From Euglena gracilis (taxonomy: Eukaryota; Euglenida; Euglenophyceae; Euglenales), in the NCBI GenBank assembly GCA_039621445.1, contig CP154955.1, positions 58,335,804 through 58,399,803 on the forward strand: DNA of 64,000 nucleotides, given 5' to 3'. The first letter of the stretch is position 1; each line of letters begins with the position of its first letter. A model generated the notes under the pieces. It searched no databases. It was not told the DNA's origin and saw only the letters and a program-made list of their open reading frames with translations. Positions 1-10,648 of the stretch are shown in pieces. A program made the position numbers and the translations under genes.

Positions 1-1790
1 CGAGCCGTACTCGATAGAGAACGTCAGCAGCAGAGACATTTCATATGTGCAAACACAACAAAACAGAAACAGACAGGTCGAAGTGCTGCAGAGCACAGTG
101 TGTGTGAGAAGAAGTGTGTGAAAATGAAAGATAAAATGTAGGTGAAAGTATGTGAACAGAGAGGCTGCAAGGAAAGTCAAGAAAGCCGGGAGAGTCAGTC
201 AAACACAACCAAACGGTCACTGAGCCTGTCCGCCTCACCGCCCGTGCTGATCGTTGTACCCGCCCACTTCAAACTGCTGACGAAATATAGCCGCATTACT
301 CATAATAATAAACGACAGACAAAATAAAGCCACAATACTGAAACAGTTTCGGAGGATTGGAAATACGCCAGATGGGGAGGACTTGTAGTAGAACACATGT
401 AAGGGCGGCGGAAAACTGCTGCAAAACATGATTTCAAAACAGAACAAAAAAACAGAAGCGGAACCGAAGGCCGGACCAAGGCTTACAGAACAGCAGCTTG
501 AGAGGAACATAGATGTGGACGTCGTTGCCGACGTCCACCACCGCCACCCCAACCGGCAGCGGCGTCCCCACCGCTGCGGCTGGCGGCGTGGCCGCGGCGC
601 TCCGCCCTGGGGTGGACGGAGCCATTTACAGGATTTGGCTGAAAATTGCACACGAAAGATCGCCGATAAGGAAGTCAGAAAATTGCACAAAATACCGATA
701 ACGTAACCATAATCATAACACAAAAGTTGCAGGGAATCCTGTGCGAAGCCCGCGGCAGCGCCCGCCTCGCTGCCCTCGCCCACAAAAACGTACAGCGGTC
801 TGAAACAGAACAGCCGATTCTGTGTCTAAATAAAACCGACATTTTTTCAGACTGCTGTCTGCTGTCAGACTGCTTCTGCTGTCCTGCACGGAGCGGCACG
901 TGATGAACGGCTCGTCGTAGGAGCGTTTTCAGAAAGCTTTTCTTGGAGAGGGTACTGAAAAAGTAACAAAGTGAAAAACGCGCTTCCAGTCTGCCAACGT
1001 GCAGAGGATTCTCTGGCAGAAAATATGACAGTGGGTACAAAATGGGTACAATATGAAGTGGGTACAAAATCAAAAAACTGCCTGCTCTCTGCTGCCGCGA
1101 CCGTCGGAGGATCAACTCTTCGCGGCACACCCCGCACGTGCCCAGGTGGTCCGCCAGCAAGACAGAGAGTGGTGCCAACACAACGAATGCATGCAAGACG
1201 TTGTGTCGGAAAAAGCTGATTAAATCGAAAGCGCTATCAAAACATTGCGAAAATTGCATGATTCTGAGAATTGCAAGATTCTGAGAAAAGCTGATTAAAT
1301 CACGCGGTTTGTAATTCTGAGAGAGGCTGATTAAATCGCCAGAGAGTCGCGTGGTTTGTAATTAAATCTGAGAATCGCGTGCTTTGTAATTGTGAAAAAA
1401 GCTGATTAAATCGGCAGAGATTTCACAGCTCTTTCTCTTTCTTGATTCCGGGCATCAGGGACTTGCTCTCCACCAACACCTCAATCTCCTCGAGGCTGTG
1501 ACAGCAGCCTCTGAATTGTTGAAGTGGAATTATTGTTTTTAATTATTGAAGTGGAATTATTCATCAGGTTTGGGGAATAACAAAAGAACAACAACCATAA
1601 AAAATAGCAGGAGTAATGACAACAACAGCAATTTTCTCATGCATCATAACAACAACAATAAAAAAATGGCGTGCGGAAAAATCAGTTGCTGGCGTGATGA
1701 GGAGGTGACAGTGACCATTAACACTCACCCGGCGTGCGGCGGACGGGACGGAGGCGACGGACGGGACGTCGGACATGGCGACACAGAAAA
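1..1790 (-). CDS. Host-like gene, copy 1, 3' part missing off the left edge (exon patches)
   Basis: Short GC-rich coding patches lie in AT-richer DNA and are read right to left: about 1790-1700, 1500-1440 (contains SLEEIEVLVESKSLMPG), 1190-1085 (ADHLGTCGVCREELILRR), 915-875 (YDEPFITCRSV), 785-730 (YVFVGEGSEAGAAAG), 630-510 (VGVAVVDVGNDVHI), 300-240 (FEVGGYNDQHG) and 36-1 (LLLTFSIEYGS). The same patches occur in the same order at 13157-15100, where the gene continues to its stop. Two introns have inverted ends: ACAGGATT (about 738) with AATCCTGT (about 635), and CAGGACAG (about 880) with CTGTTCTG (about 807). I do not recognise the protein family; a CxxC and several isolated cysteines are visible. 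The strand is chosen from protein-like composition and conservation between the two copies. Outer exon edges are approximate. Confidence 0.5.
1213..1425. repeat. Cluster of four GCTGATTAAATC words in a host-gene intron
   Basis: Four copies of GCTGATTAAATC, each after an A-rich run, lie between two exon patches of the host-like gene and alternate with the phrase GGTTTGTAATTCTGAGA. The equivalent intron of copy 2 (about 14434-14700) has the same alternation with different copy positions. Confidence 0.85.
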
Positions 1791-2440
1791 GCGGAGCGCG
1801 GAAAAGCACTGTAGAGGAACACAGACTTTGAAAAACTACGTAGAGAAACACAGGATGCGCCGAAAATCCTCATGGGTCCTGAGCGGTGCTCATGGGCCCT
1901 GACTGGGTCATGATACAGCACAACCCATGATGCTCATTAACTTTAGAGAGGAAAATAAAGGCAAAATCAAGGAGGAGATAACAAAGGAATTTGAAAAAGA
2001 ACGCAGCTAAATGGAGGAAGAAGACAGTGGAGTAACTTTAGAGAGGAAAATAAAGGCAAAATGAAGGAGGAGACAACAAAGGACTTTGAAAGAGAACGCA
2101 AATGCAGCTAAATGCAGGAAGAAGACAGTGGAGGAGTTGCTCGCAAGGTATGTGAGCGAGTGGAGTGCGTGAAATCGAAAGTGAGTGCAAGCGGAAAGTG
2201 TTTGCGGCAGTGAAACGTCGAAGAAGGGTTGGTGAGAGGGGAGACGGCGACGCTGCTCTCCTGAGAAAAGAAGTGAAGCTTTCAGCAGTCACAGCCACGG
2301 AAATCGCTGGTCACCGATTTAATCAGCTTTTTTATCACTTGGATTCAGCAGCGAAATAGAGACTAACATTCTGCACAGGCACACGCTCTAACTTAACAAA
2401 ATACGTTCGAGCAAAGGAAAGACGCATCGACGTTGCACGT
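1790..2440. other. Spacer between RepHel A and host-like gene copy 1
   Basis: No gene is recognised. A block of about 95 bp (GTAACTTTAGAGAGGAAAAT...) occurs twice, near 1938 and 2032. A GATTTAATCAGC word (reverse orientation of the window's common motif) is at 2317-2328. The stretch 2165-2300 is open on both strands and is conserved at 15420-15580, but neither frame looks convincingly coding. Confidence 0.5.
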
Positions 2441-2447
2441 GCACACC

Positions 2448-2508
2448 TCATTCGAGCACTTCGTGCCAGACGATGTTCCTCACCCCGGTATCCTCATCCG
2501 GGGATCAT
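2448..2508 (-). CDS. RepHel A exon E9 (C-terminal tail)
   Basis: The tail reads ...DTGVRNIVWHEVLE-stop, with the stop at 2450-2448. It matches the B tail (15704) and the C/D tails ...EGVRNVVWREVLE-stop, and resembles the usual end of Helitron helicases (RN.V..EVL). Its 5' limit is approximate. The upstream intron ends pair as CTCGGTT (about 2732-2726) with AACCGAG (about 2518-2512). Confidence 0.6.
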
Positions 2509-5500
2509 CCTCTCGGTTCCTCTGCACGTAACACTGTGCAAGGTGAGCTTTTCCAGAACTTCGAGAGTTGCTGCAAAAGAGAAGACGGGTACCATGTGAG
2601 TACGACTGCCTTCGACTGAATTCCACTGAAATCGACTGAGTTCGAAGGACTTGCCGTGACGCGCGCATATGGAAACTGACTGGGTGCGAGACACGCGTTT
2701 ATGCCGGTTATTCATGACTGCTGGAAAACCGAGGACGCGCGGCAATCCAGAGCTTCTCTCCATCACCCACGCGGCTGCAACCAACGTACAACTGGCCGTG
2801 CGAGAAGACCGGAGACGGCAGCCACAGGCCGACCCGCTCAAACGTCTGCCCCTGCGCCTTGTTGATGGTCATGCAGAAGGCGAGACGCATGGGGTACTGT
2901 CGGCGAGTAAAGGGTAGGCTGCCGTCGGTGTTCTCCGCGGACGTCAAATTGATGCGTGGTACGCACACGATGTCCCCCTTTCGCGGACCGCTTGCGAGCT
3001 TCACCTGAATGCTTCGACGGCGCAGCGCTACGACGATGGCGCGTGTTCCGTTCATGACACCCTCGTTGCGGTTCATATTGCGTATGAACACGACGGGCGC
3101 CCCGAGCTTCAGGATGAGCTTGTGGGGCGGCAGCCCGGGCGGCGTCAGGGAGTTGAGCAGCTCGATGGAGTACTGGGCTTCCAGCTCCGCGTGCTCCGGT
3201 CCGAAGCAATCTGCACTCAAGTACGTCACGGGCTCACCGTGCAAGACGTCGAGCACCTTGTCGTTCAGGTGGTCAACGTACTTGTTGAGAGTGCTCAGAA
3301 TGCACGCGTTCTGGACCACTGCTGTCGTGTCGCGCAGTGCAGGGAACACCCTCTCCACCATGTCCATCGGTGTATCTATGTCCACCTGCATGCGCTCAGG
3401 AACAGTGATGCTGCTCTCCTTGCCATCGCCGATGTCCAGCAGCCACTGCGCGAAGTGTTGCATCCGCTGTGCCATGGCCGGTTGGTCCACGAGGCGCGCT
3501 ACCCGCATGTTCATCGTCATCTTCAGGACGGTGAAATGCCGCCAGAGATGAGACTCCTTCACCGTGGAGTTCACTATCTGTCCGCGGCCAGCCTTCGTGA
3601 GCACGGGGGTCAGTTGACGGAAGTCACCGGAGAGGACGACCACCTTCCCACCAAAGGGAACGTCCGCAAGACGCGCATCCACGACACGCATGATGTCGCG
3701 CAGCAGGCAGTCAATCAGCTCGTACATTTCCTTCCGGCCCATGGTCGCTTCGTCGATGACTATCAGCACCGCATCACGCAGCACCTTCGCCCGTTCGCTT
3801 TGTACAGCAAGGCTGCTCTTTGGTTCCTTGTCCACCATGGGTACTGGGACACCAAAACGGCTGTGTGCCGTTGTTCCTCCTGGCAGCAGCAAAGCGGCGA
3901 TGCCGGTGAGGGCAGTTGCAATGACAATGCATTTGATCCGCGAACTGTGAACCCTTCTCCACCGTGCACCTGGCCTGAGTTGCTGGCAATTCGGTTTACT
4001 TTTGAATTCAGTTCAATTCAAATTCTGCCTGTCGGAATGGATCGAAACAGAAAGCTGATTGAATCAGTGACCCCTGGCGTCAAATCGGAAAGCTGATTAA
4101 ATCAGTGACCCCTGCCTGATTTCAGAAGCTGATTAAATCAGCTGGCAGCGACAATCCAGTGAAAAATTGTGCACAAATCCTTCGATCGGTTCAAATGCAG
4201 CTGGCAATCATTCCTTCGCCTCGAACATGTGCCAGCAGCAGCTCGAGGAGGAATGTCTTCCCGCAACCACCGCAGGCGTATACGAAGAAACACTTGGCGT
4301 CCGTGACGGGCTTCGCAAGCGCTGCCAAAATCGTCGCCACGACGTTTCGTTGCTCAGCATTGCACTGCGACAACAGGTTCTGCGCCTTCTCTTTCTCCTT
4401 CGCGGTGTCGTAGCACGTCTCCATGCGGCGGCATTCTGCTACAGACGATGCTTGACGCGGAGCGTGCGGGAACGGCATGTCGGAGAACTCCCGGAGCGAA
4501 GATCCCTGTGCCTGGAGCAACTTCTCGATGTCCCACAGCGCCTCGTTCTCCAGCTCAGCATCGGTGGAGTCCAGGTTGTCGCGTTGGCGGCGGAACACCT
4601 TGTCCTCCATCATTTTTCCCTTGAACTTCAGCCACAGCGCTCGCGCACTTCGGGGGCGATTGAAGTCCAGGATGATCGCGAACAGAGAGCGCAGCTGTGC
4701 CGGCATGAGGAACTCTGCGGCCTCCGTCATACAGCGCTTCCACTCCTCATCGTCCTGCAGTAACCCGCGGCGGACACACGCGTCGTGGAACGTCGGCGAG
4801 ACCTGTGACTCCACCGTGCGCAACATTTCCCACGACGTTGCTCCCTTCACGTGGTGCAGCAGCATGCGCAGGTAGTATTTTTCCCCCTGTCGCGGAGAAA
4901 CGAAGTACACGCGGCCGATGGCTCCAGTCTGCTCGGGGTTGGCGCGTCGTGACCACATCCCGCGGTCCATGCGATACTCGGACGGGAAGTCAGCGTACGT
5001 GAGGTGAAGACCGTCGCTGTGATGGAAGTTGTACTCCAACCACTGTGTCAACGCTGTGTGCTCGGCACGGTCTGCAACGTCCGCGAGGTCTTCCATCTCG
5101 TCGAACGTCACAGTGTGCTGACCGGGAAGGTGAATAGGCAGGCGCATCACGCTCGGGTGGTTCCCGTGGAGGTCGAAGGAGAAGAATCGCCACAGAGCCT
5201 CGCTCGTAGAGATATAGCGACCCTCCTGCCAGCGCTGTATCTCGTCCACGTCCTCCAGCACGGTCGGTTGCGCCTGCATCTCCTCAGCAGCACTCCCTTC
5301 CACCGTCTCACACACGTTCGCCGCATAGTCTGCAGCAATCTGCACTTCCGCACGGTCGCCACCCTTGTGAATGTACTTGTGCAGGTACTTCACAGCATGA
5401 AGCGTACTGCACACTTCCACGTTCAGGTGACAGCCGTACTTCAGGAGCAGCGCACGATTGTACGGCACCACCCAACGGTCGTCGATGGCGATGCCTCGGT

Positions 5501-8232
5501 GAGTGGTGTACGTTGCTGCGCAGCGACGTCGGTACAGTGGGTAACCATTTTGATCTTCCTCAGTCTCCAGCTGCCGCCGCTTGGGGAAGTGCCGCGTACA
5601 CTTGCCGTTCTTCACGCACGGTGCGGAATTGTCGTGCCCGACGCAGGGGTTGTGCAGCATGTGCCGCATGACCAAATCGTGCAGTTCAGGCTCGCGAACA
5701 GGATCAGGTATCTCCGCACACACGACACTATCGTAGTCGGCTGGCGTTGACAGCTTGCTCTCCGCCGTGAAGAACAGCAGGATATGCGCATGTGGCAGTC
5801 CGCGCTTTTGCCACTCCACTGCATACAGGTGAGCAGCATGACGACCGAGGACACCGTTCCGCAGGTCCGTCATGAGCTCTGCCAGCTTCAGATGAAAAAC
5901 GCGCGTAGTGAGGTCGATGCGTTGCGCAGCACTGTCTCCAGCAGGAACGGCGTTTTCGATCTCCTTCCACTTGGAATTTGCAAACATGTTCTAATACCAT
6001 CCATTCTTGCCAGTTGCGACTCGTAACGTGCAAGACTTGAGTGAACCCGAGACTTCAGAGTGAACCTGATTTCTGAAAACACAGTATGCTGACAGGTGAG
6101 ACACAGTATGCTGACAGCTGATTAAATCCGGATACAGAAGCTGATTAAATCCGGATACTGCTGATGCCTTTGCCGTTTTACCATTGCGTGGCCAAAGTGA
6201 ACTGCATCAGAACATGGTCGAAGTGATGGTGATGAAAAGATCGGCCTTGCCCAGCTTGCGGACGATGGCCATGCCGTCGTGGTACAGCTGCGTCATGTAG
6301 CGCGTTCCTCCCACGAACGTGCTCGGCAGCACGATGCGGCGACCGACGGATGCGGACGGAGTACCCTGCGTGGACTGCGTCACGACATCCTGGTACACGT
6401 CGGCGCGAATGGTGTCCTGGTTGTGCCGCAACCACGACAGCTTCTGCTGTTCCACCTTTGCCCACTGCACCACAACCCACTCCTGGTACAGCGCCCCGCA
6501 CCGCTGCAGGTAGGAGGGACTGATGGCATCCGGACGTGTCATGAGGTAGTACTTGACGTACTCTCGCAGGGTGACGTCGTTCTTTCGCGCATTTGGTCGG
6601 CGTTGCGGTTGCAAGTCCGCCACGTTCACGCGGGTAGGTCTGCGCGCAGGTTGCACCACCGTTCTCTCAATCCCCGGCGTCCAACCGTAGTCACCGTACG
6701 GAAACAACAGCACGAAGTGCAACGGATCGTAGCAGGGGTGAAGCTCGTCGATGGTGATGAACCCTGGCCGCTGAGCGCGCACGCGAACGATGATATCCCG
6801 CGGCGTAGCTGCGGCTCGAGCATCCACCTCCGGCAGGAACACAGCCACGTCGCTGGCGGTAGGCTGGTTGTATCGACGCCGGTCTTGATGGTGGCCGACG
6901 TTGCTCGCAATCCTCATCACAAAGCTGCGGCATGACTTCTTTTTTCTATTCGGCTGAGTGGCAGCTGAATAAATCGGAGCTGATTAAATCGGAGCTGATT
7001 AAATCGGAGCTGATTAAATCGGAGCCCGTTAAATCGGAGCTGTTTAAATCCCCTGATTCAGACTGGCAATGCTCATCACAAAACCGAGGCTCGCTTTCTT
7101 TTTTCTGTTCAGCTGACTCGGAGCTGATTAAACCGGAGCTAAGCGGAGCTGATTAAATCGGAGCTGATTGAAACAGAGCAACCAACAATCTCAACGACGT
7201 GAAAAGAGAAGTCAGGTTTGGATCGTGGATGTCGGAGGCGCGCTCAATTACCTGAACGTAGGGGTTGACCTGCTGCAACATTTCCGTCAGCTGCCGCACC
7301 ACATCGGCACGCAGTCGATCTCCCCACCGCATCTGCGTGCGCGCGTCTACCTGCGCCTGCGTGTCCAGGACATACAGCTGCGCACAGGAGTGCGGCATCC
7401 CCGGCGGCGGCACCAACGCGCCCATGCGGTGGTGCACAGTGCCGTTGATGCGGAAGGTCTGCAGCCCGGTCGGAAACTGCCGTGACAGCAACGTACTGCA
7501 TGGAAACAGCCGCAGCTCAACAAACTGAGTTCTGTTTGTGCTACCACGACAGAGAAAAAAGTCAGACCAACCAACCCCAACTAACAACCAACACCAACTA
7601 ACAACGAAATAACATGAAACAACAGCAACCAATCAACCAACACCAACTGACAACCAACCAACCAACAGGAGCTGAAAAACAACAGAAAAAAACAATCGAA
7701 GTCATGCAACACGTTGACTTCCACGCGCGCAGTTGTGGACGCCATGTTCAGGGCCGCGTTGTACAGCCGCAGTCGTTCAAGAACGTGACGACTCTCCGGC
7801 AGCCGACGGTGGACGATGTCGTCCAGGTACCGCGGGGGACGTTGCAGAGCAGGCAGAACAATCTTTCCTTGTTCACAGCACATCCCCTCGGCCTCCCCCT
7901 TCCACCGCAACGCACCACATCGCAGACAAAGCACGTCGCCCATGCTGCCCACGTTCGACACCGTGACGTGCGACAGGTCGTCGCCACTCCGCCCGCGGAA
8001 CATGGCAACCATCCGCTGTCGCCGACGCTGACGGTGCGCGCGGACTGCGTCCCGGTGTCCCGAGCGGCGTTGTGCGACACGACCTGTTTGGCGTTGCGCA
8101 ACCACTGCCTGTCGCTACTGCTGTTCCGCAGCGGAGAACAGCACGTTCCGTGGTTCTCCGACAGCTTGCGTAGGCGGGTTGTGCGGTCGCTGCGCGTCCT
8201 CGTGCCGATCACCGTGCTGTTGAACACCCTGT
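2448..8232 (-). CDS. Helitron RepHel gene A (rolling-circle Rep + PIF1-like helicase), 5' end lost at assembly gap
   Basis: This is a rolling-circle transposase that in the Helitron family nicks and joins single-stranded DNA with its Rep domain and unwinds with a superfamily-1 helicase. Exons on the minus strand: E4 8232-7713 (zinc-ribbon-like N region), E5 7491-7211, E6 6933-6216, E7 5987-4197 (HUH Rep and Walker A), E8 3928-2731 (rest of the helicase), E9 about 2508-2448. These limits give one frame across all junctions, and exon lengths equal those of copy B (E5 281, E6 718, E7 1791, E8 1198 nt). The introns lack GT/AG at these joins and have inverted-repeat ends. No in-frame stop was seen within exons, so the body may be intact. 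The 5' exons are missing beyond the N run. Helitron termini (5' TC, 3' CTRR) were not identified. Confidence 0.85.
2731..3928 (-). CDS. RepHel A exon E8 (PIF1-like helicase core)
   Basis: Visible motifs in order are VIATALTGIAALLLPGG (motif Ia region), IVIDEATMGRKEMYEL (Walker B, DEA), VVVLSGDFRQLTPVL (motif III), an FIRNMNRNEGVMNGTRA segment, and MTINKAQGQTFERVG with LYVGCSRV (motifs V/VI). This is the usual order of a PIF1/Helitron helicase. The reading frame is open throughout and reads on a few residues past the mapped exon end into the intron. Confidence 0.88.
3929..4196 (-). other. RepHel A intron E7/E8 with inverted-repeat ends
   Basis: The ends are TGCATTTGAACCG (sense 5') and CGGATCAAATGCA (sense 3'), which pair at 12 of 13 positions. 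The join restores SC-IVIATALTG. There is no GT or AG at the boundary; TGCA is shared at both edges, so the exact cut is ambiguous. Inside are two exact GCTGATTAAATC words and one variant (GATTGAATC), each followed by CAGTGACCCC or CAGCTGG. Confidence 0.7.
4197..5987 (-). CDS. RepHel A exon E7 (HUH Rep endonuclease, linker, Walker A)
   Basis: The exon starts MFANSKWKEI. The metal-binding HUH motif is GLPHAHIL (His66 and His68 of the exon). The two-tyrosine motif is YLHKYIHKGGDR, with Tyr201 and Tyr205 as the likely nucleophiles. The exon ends with helicase Walker A GGCGKT (573-578); most PIF1-like proteins have GGTGKT or GGAGKS, so Cys is a family-specific variant shared by all four copies. 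The coding frame meets a stop two residues after the mapped exon end. Confidence 0.9.
6216..6933 (-). CDS. RepHel A exon E6 (Helitron-like N domain, first part of Rep)
   Basis: The exon reads FVMRIASNVGHHQDRRRYNQ, then VAVFLPE, RDIIVRVR, LHFVLLFPYGDYGW, LREYVKYYLMTRPD, YQDVVTQS and DLFITITSTM. This is the order of the Helitron_like_N region upstream of the HUH motif; the final ITxT strand continues into exon E7. Confidence 0.85.
6934..7210 (-). other. RepHel A intron E5/E6 rich in GAGCTGATTAAATC repeats
   Basis: Inverted ends TGACTTCTCTTTTC and GAAAAAAGAAGTCA pair at 13 of 14 positions. The interior is largely tandem GGAGCTGATTAAATC units with decay (GAGCCCGTTAAATC, GAGCTGTTTAAATC). Confidence 0.7.
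7211..7491 (-). CDS. RepHel A exon E5
   Basis: The exon reads SRQFPTGLQTFRINGTVHHR, then MGALVPPPGMPHSCAQLYVLD, DARTQMRW and ERASDIHDPN. It corresponds to the conserved Helitron segment usually written F.I.G...H..G.L.P......AQLYI.D. The length of 281 nt is identical in all four copies. Confidence 0.85.
7492..7712 (-). other. RepHel A intron E4/E5 with AACCAACACC repeats
   Basis: The ends CAACGTGTTGCATG and CATGCAGTACGTTG pair over all 14 positions if two G-U wobbles are allowed. The plus strand is rich in AACCAACC/ACCAACTAAC simple repeats (about 7560-7670), as in copy B. Confidence 0.7.
7713..8232 (-). CDS. RepHel A exon E4 (zinc-ribbon-like N region), truncated by gap
   Basis: This has the Helitron N-terminal signature CLRCGALRWKGE...CCEQGKIVLP, a CxxC...CC pattern likely to bind zinc, followed by PPRYLDDIVHRR and RLYNAALNMAS. 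Upstream is a Q/R-rich stretch (ALCAHRQRR-type). The 5' side runs into the N run at 8233, so the start is not in the assembly. Confidence 0.8.
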
Positions 8233-8245
8233 NNNNNNNNNNNNN
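8233..8245. other. Assembly gap (13 N)
   Basis: Thirteen unknown bases interrupt RepHel A. The sequence to the right does not align with the corresponding part of B, so the gap may hide more than 13 bases. Confidence 0.98.
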
Positions 8246-8450
8246 GCTGATGCAATCGATGATCCTGAAAAGCTGATTAAATCGGTGACCCCGAAAAGCT
8301 GATTAAATCGGTGACCCTGAAAAGCTGAGTAAATCGGTGACCCTGAGAAGCTGATTAAATCGGTGACCCTTAAAAGCTGAGTCAATCGGTGCCCCTGAAA
8401 AGCTGATGAAAGTGGTGACCCTGAAAAGCTGATTAAATCGGTGAATCACC
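8246..8450. repeat. Tandem ~27-bp repeat built on GCTGATTAAATCGGTGACCCTGAAAA
   Basis: About seven units have the common word as core, with decay (GAGTAAATC, GAGTCAATC, GATGAAAGT). They are adjacent direct repeats without unique spacers. Confidence 0.9.
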
Positions 8451-8480
8451 TGATCCTAATTCTCTGTTTTTTTGTCTCAC

Positions 8481-8658
8481 AGGGGCAGCGGCTGCCTGCA
8501 CGGCGTGGACTTCGAGACGGCGGAGTTGGTGTGTCGGGGTCAGGCCTTTGCTTAGGAAGTTGCAACCCCCACCCGTGCGCGGAAGTGTGCTTTTGTGTTC
8601 CCCAGGTGGGTTTTAATGAAATGCCTGGCTGGGGTGTGCGGGGCAACCCCGTCGGCAT
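8481..8658 (-). CDS. Possible RepHel A exon E1 (P/S/R-rich), strand ambiguous
   Basis: Minus-strand reading contains DPDTPTPPSRSPRRAGS and would end in phase 1 before GTGAGA, like the first exons of B-D, O1, O2 and O3. The plus strand, however, shows a good acceptor (TTTTTTTGTCTCACAG at 8465-8480) followed by an open HGVDFETAELVCRG stretch ending in TAG. I favour minus from family resemblance. The start is uncertain. Confidence 0.3.
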
Positions 8659-8759
8659 GTACGTCGTCTACACGAAGTGGTGGGAAGGAGGAACGAAGCT
8701 TTGACCGTACACCGTGACGCCGTGAGTACACTGTGAACGGTACCCCACTGTCCGCTGTG

Positions 8760-8935
8760 TGTACACTCTCCCTGTGGACCCTGAACCATGGACCCTGTCT
8801 TCCAACCCCTCCAGACCATCTCCAGACCACCTGTGCTGTACACCAGACTTCTCCTCTTCCGTGTACCTCTTCCCTGTACCCTCTTCCCTGTAACCTTCCC
8901 TGTACGCTGTGCACCTGCAAGTATTGCTTCAAATG
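8760..8935. repeat. Pyrimidine-rich short repeat (CCCTGT / GGACCCTG words)
   Basis: Repeated TTCCCTGTACC, GACCCTG and CTCCAGACCA words. It looks like a reverse-oriented relative of the GGGTCCAGAGGA minisatellite at 12060. No gene is seen. Confidence 0.5.
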
Positions 8936-9634
8936 AGTTTGACTTTGCAAATTATGTGGAAATGCAACTTTTTCTCTGAGTGGCCGAAACCCCCGGGGGG
9001 GGGGGGGAGTGACTGACGGGCGTCTCCCAAAAAAAGTGACTCACTCATTTTACCTGGCCTCCTAACCCCCCCCGGGGTGGGTAAGCAATTGTATGGGTCC
9101 GTTGTCCGATGAAGCTCGCCGTGGAGACTGCGGAACCTCGCACCGGAAAGACGCTGCTGGGGGTCTGCAGCACGGACGTCTTGACGTCGTCAGGTTGATC
9201 AGGCGTATGGATTTGCTCGTGCTCGTGGTCGTGTGTATTCGCAGGGCAAAAATAGGTGGTCGTCTGGGTCTGGTTCGAGCCCCGGACAGGGACCAATCGC
9301 AGGGCAGAAATAAGGGGTCGTCCGGAGCAGGTCCGTGTTGACGTCGTTCCCGCCGTTTAGGCCGATGAACTTCGCCGGCTTGCACGCGGACGTCCGGAAA
9401 GGCGAAAAGGCTTTTTTTCCGTGGTCGTCCGTGTCGTCGTGAAGGCCGATACAGCTGGTCAACGTACTGGCGGTGGTCCGTGAAAAGAATTTTTTTCCTG
9501 TCGCAACCCTGTGTACACCCTTTCCTCATAAGTGACGGACGCACGGTTACGTGCGGCTCTGGATATCATCCGTCCTCACGTCCTGGTGAACGCCAGCTCG
9601 GGGAAGTGGTATGTGTAAACCACATTCTGGCTTC

Positions 9635-9885
9635 GCAGAAAAGCTGATTAAATCAATGGGGGCCTTCTGGCAAAATCCGTTCCGGCATGCCAATGCCAAT
9701 GCCAATGCCAATGCCAAAAGCTGTTTGAATCGTTGGGGAGCATTTTTGAACATGCCTTTGAATCTGTGTGCATACAAAGGGTCCAACGCATACAAAGCGT
9801 CCAACGAACTACTTGCCGGCATCGCAGAAAAAGCTGATTAAATCAGTGGGGGCCTTCCAGCAGAATGCGATGCCATGCCATGACA
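9635..9885. repeat. Motif-led repeat pair with AATGCC hexamer run
   Basis: CAGAAAAGCTGATTAAATCAATGGGGGCCTTC-type units occur near 9640 and 9830 (and again near 11770 and 11927). Between them GCCAAT is repeated about five times (9687-9717). Confidence 0.7.
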
Positions 9886-9924
9886 TTTTTTGACATTTTT
9901 GAAAGCGGTGATTGGTCACCACCG

Positions 9925-9994
9925 GGCCGGCCAAATGGTAAGATGCTCATCCGCCGTCCCTGCAGACGCGGTTCGAGCCCCAGACGGAGACCAT
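9925..9994 (+). mobile_element. tRNA-like SINE head, copy 1
   Basis: An A-box-like ATGGTAAGATGCTC is followed about 35 bp on by B-box GGTTCGAGCCC, the spacing of an internal pol III promoter. The flanks do not form a good acceptor stem, so I read it as a SINE, not a tRNA gene. Confidence 0.6.
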
Positions 9995-10145
9995 TCGCAG
10001 GGCAAAAATAAGTGGTCGTCTGGATCTGGTTCGTCCTCAAGTCCGTGTCGTCGTGGACGTCGATGAACCTTGGCGGTGCGGTGAAAAGGATTTTTTCCCT
10101 GTCAGTACGCTGTGTGTAACCTTCGCTGTCCTCACGTCTTCGTAT

Positions 10146-10220
10146 TCGCCAGCCCGGTCAAGTGGTAAGATGCTCTGCCGCCGTCCCTGCGGACGCGGTT
10201 CGAGCCCCGGACAGGGACCA
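10146..10220 (+). mobile_element. tRNA-like SINE head, copy 2
   Basis: AGTGGTAAGATGCTC A-box and GGTTCGAGCCC B-box, in the same framework as copy 1, followed by GGACAGGGACCA. Confidence 0.6.
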
Positions 10221-10599
10221 TGCGCAGGGAAGAAATAAGTGGTCGTCCGGAGCAGGTCCGTCTTGACGTCGTTCCCGCCGTTCAGGCCGATGAACTTCGC
10301 CAGCTTGCAGGCGGACGTCCGGAAAGGCGAAAAGGCTTTTTTTCCGTGGTCGTGTGTGCGGCGGTTTGAAGCCATGCGAAAAAAGCTGATTAAATCATGT
10401 GTTCTTTTTTCGAAATTTCCGCATGCCGACGAAAAGCTTTTTTTTTCGTGCTTGTGTGTGCAGGGGTCTGAACACGGTTCGAACCTCGGACACCACGGAC
10501 CACGGACACGGTCGGACACCACGGACCACGGACCATGAACAGCACGGACAGGGTTCGAACCTCGGACAGGTACCATTTACAGGGCAGAAAGAAGCGTTC

Positions 10600-10648
10600 G
10601 TCATCCGCCGTCCCTGCGGACGGGGTTCGAGCCCCAGACGGAGACCAT
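10600..10648 (+). mobile_element. tRNA-like SINE head, copy 3 (5' truncated)
   Basis: Only the B-box half (GGGGTTCGAGCCCCAGACGG) is intact; the A-box region is replaced by unrelated sequence. Confidence 0.5.

Noticed and set aside
3122-4096. Plus-strand frame of 324 codons opposite RepHel A (and counterparts opposite B, C and D)
   Set aside because: It is the shadow of the helicase exon on the other strand; it has no recognisable domain and crosses an intron of the sense gene.
3929-4196. Terminal inverted repeats of one DNA-transposon-derived introner family
   Set aside because: Kept only as an alternative: the inverted ends are different at each intron position and covary by position, unlike one family's shared termini.
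8246-8450. CRISPR-like array
   Set aside because: The repeats are directly adjacent and degenerate with no unique spacers, and the context is eukaryotic.
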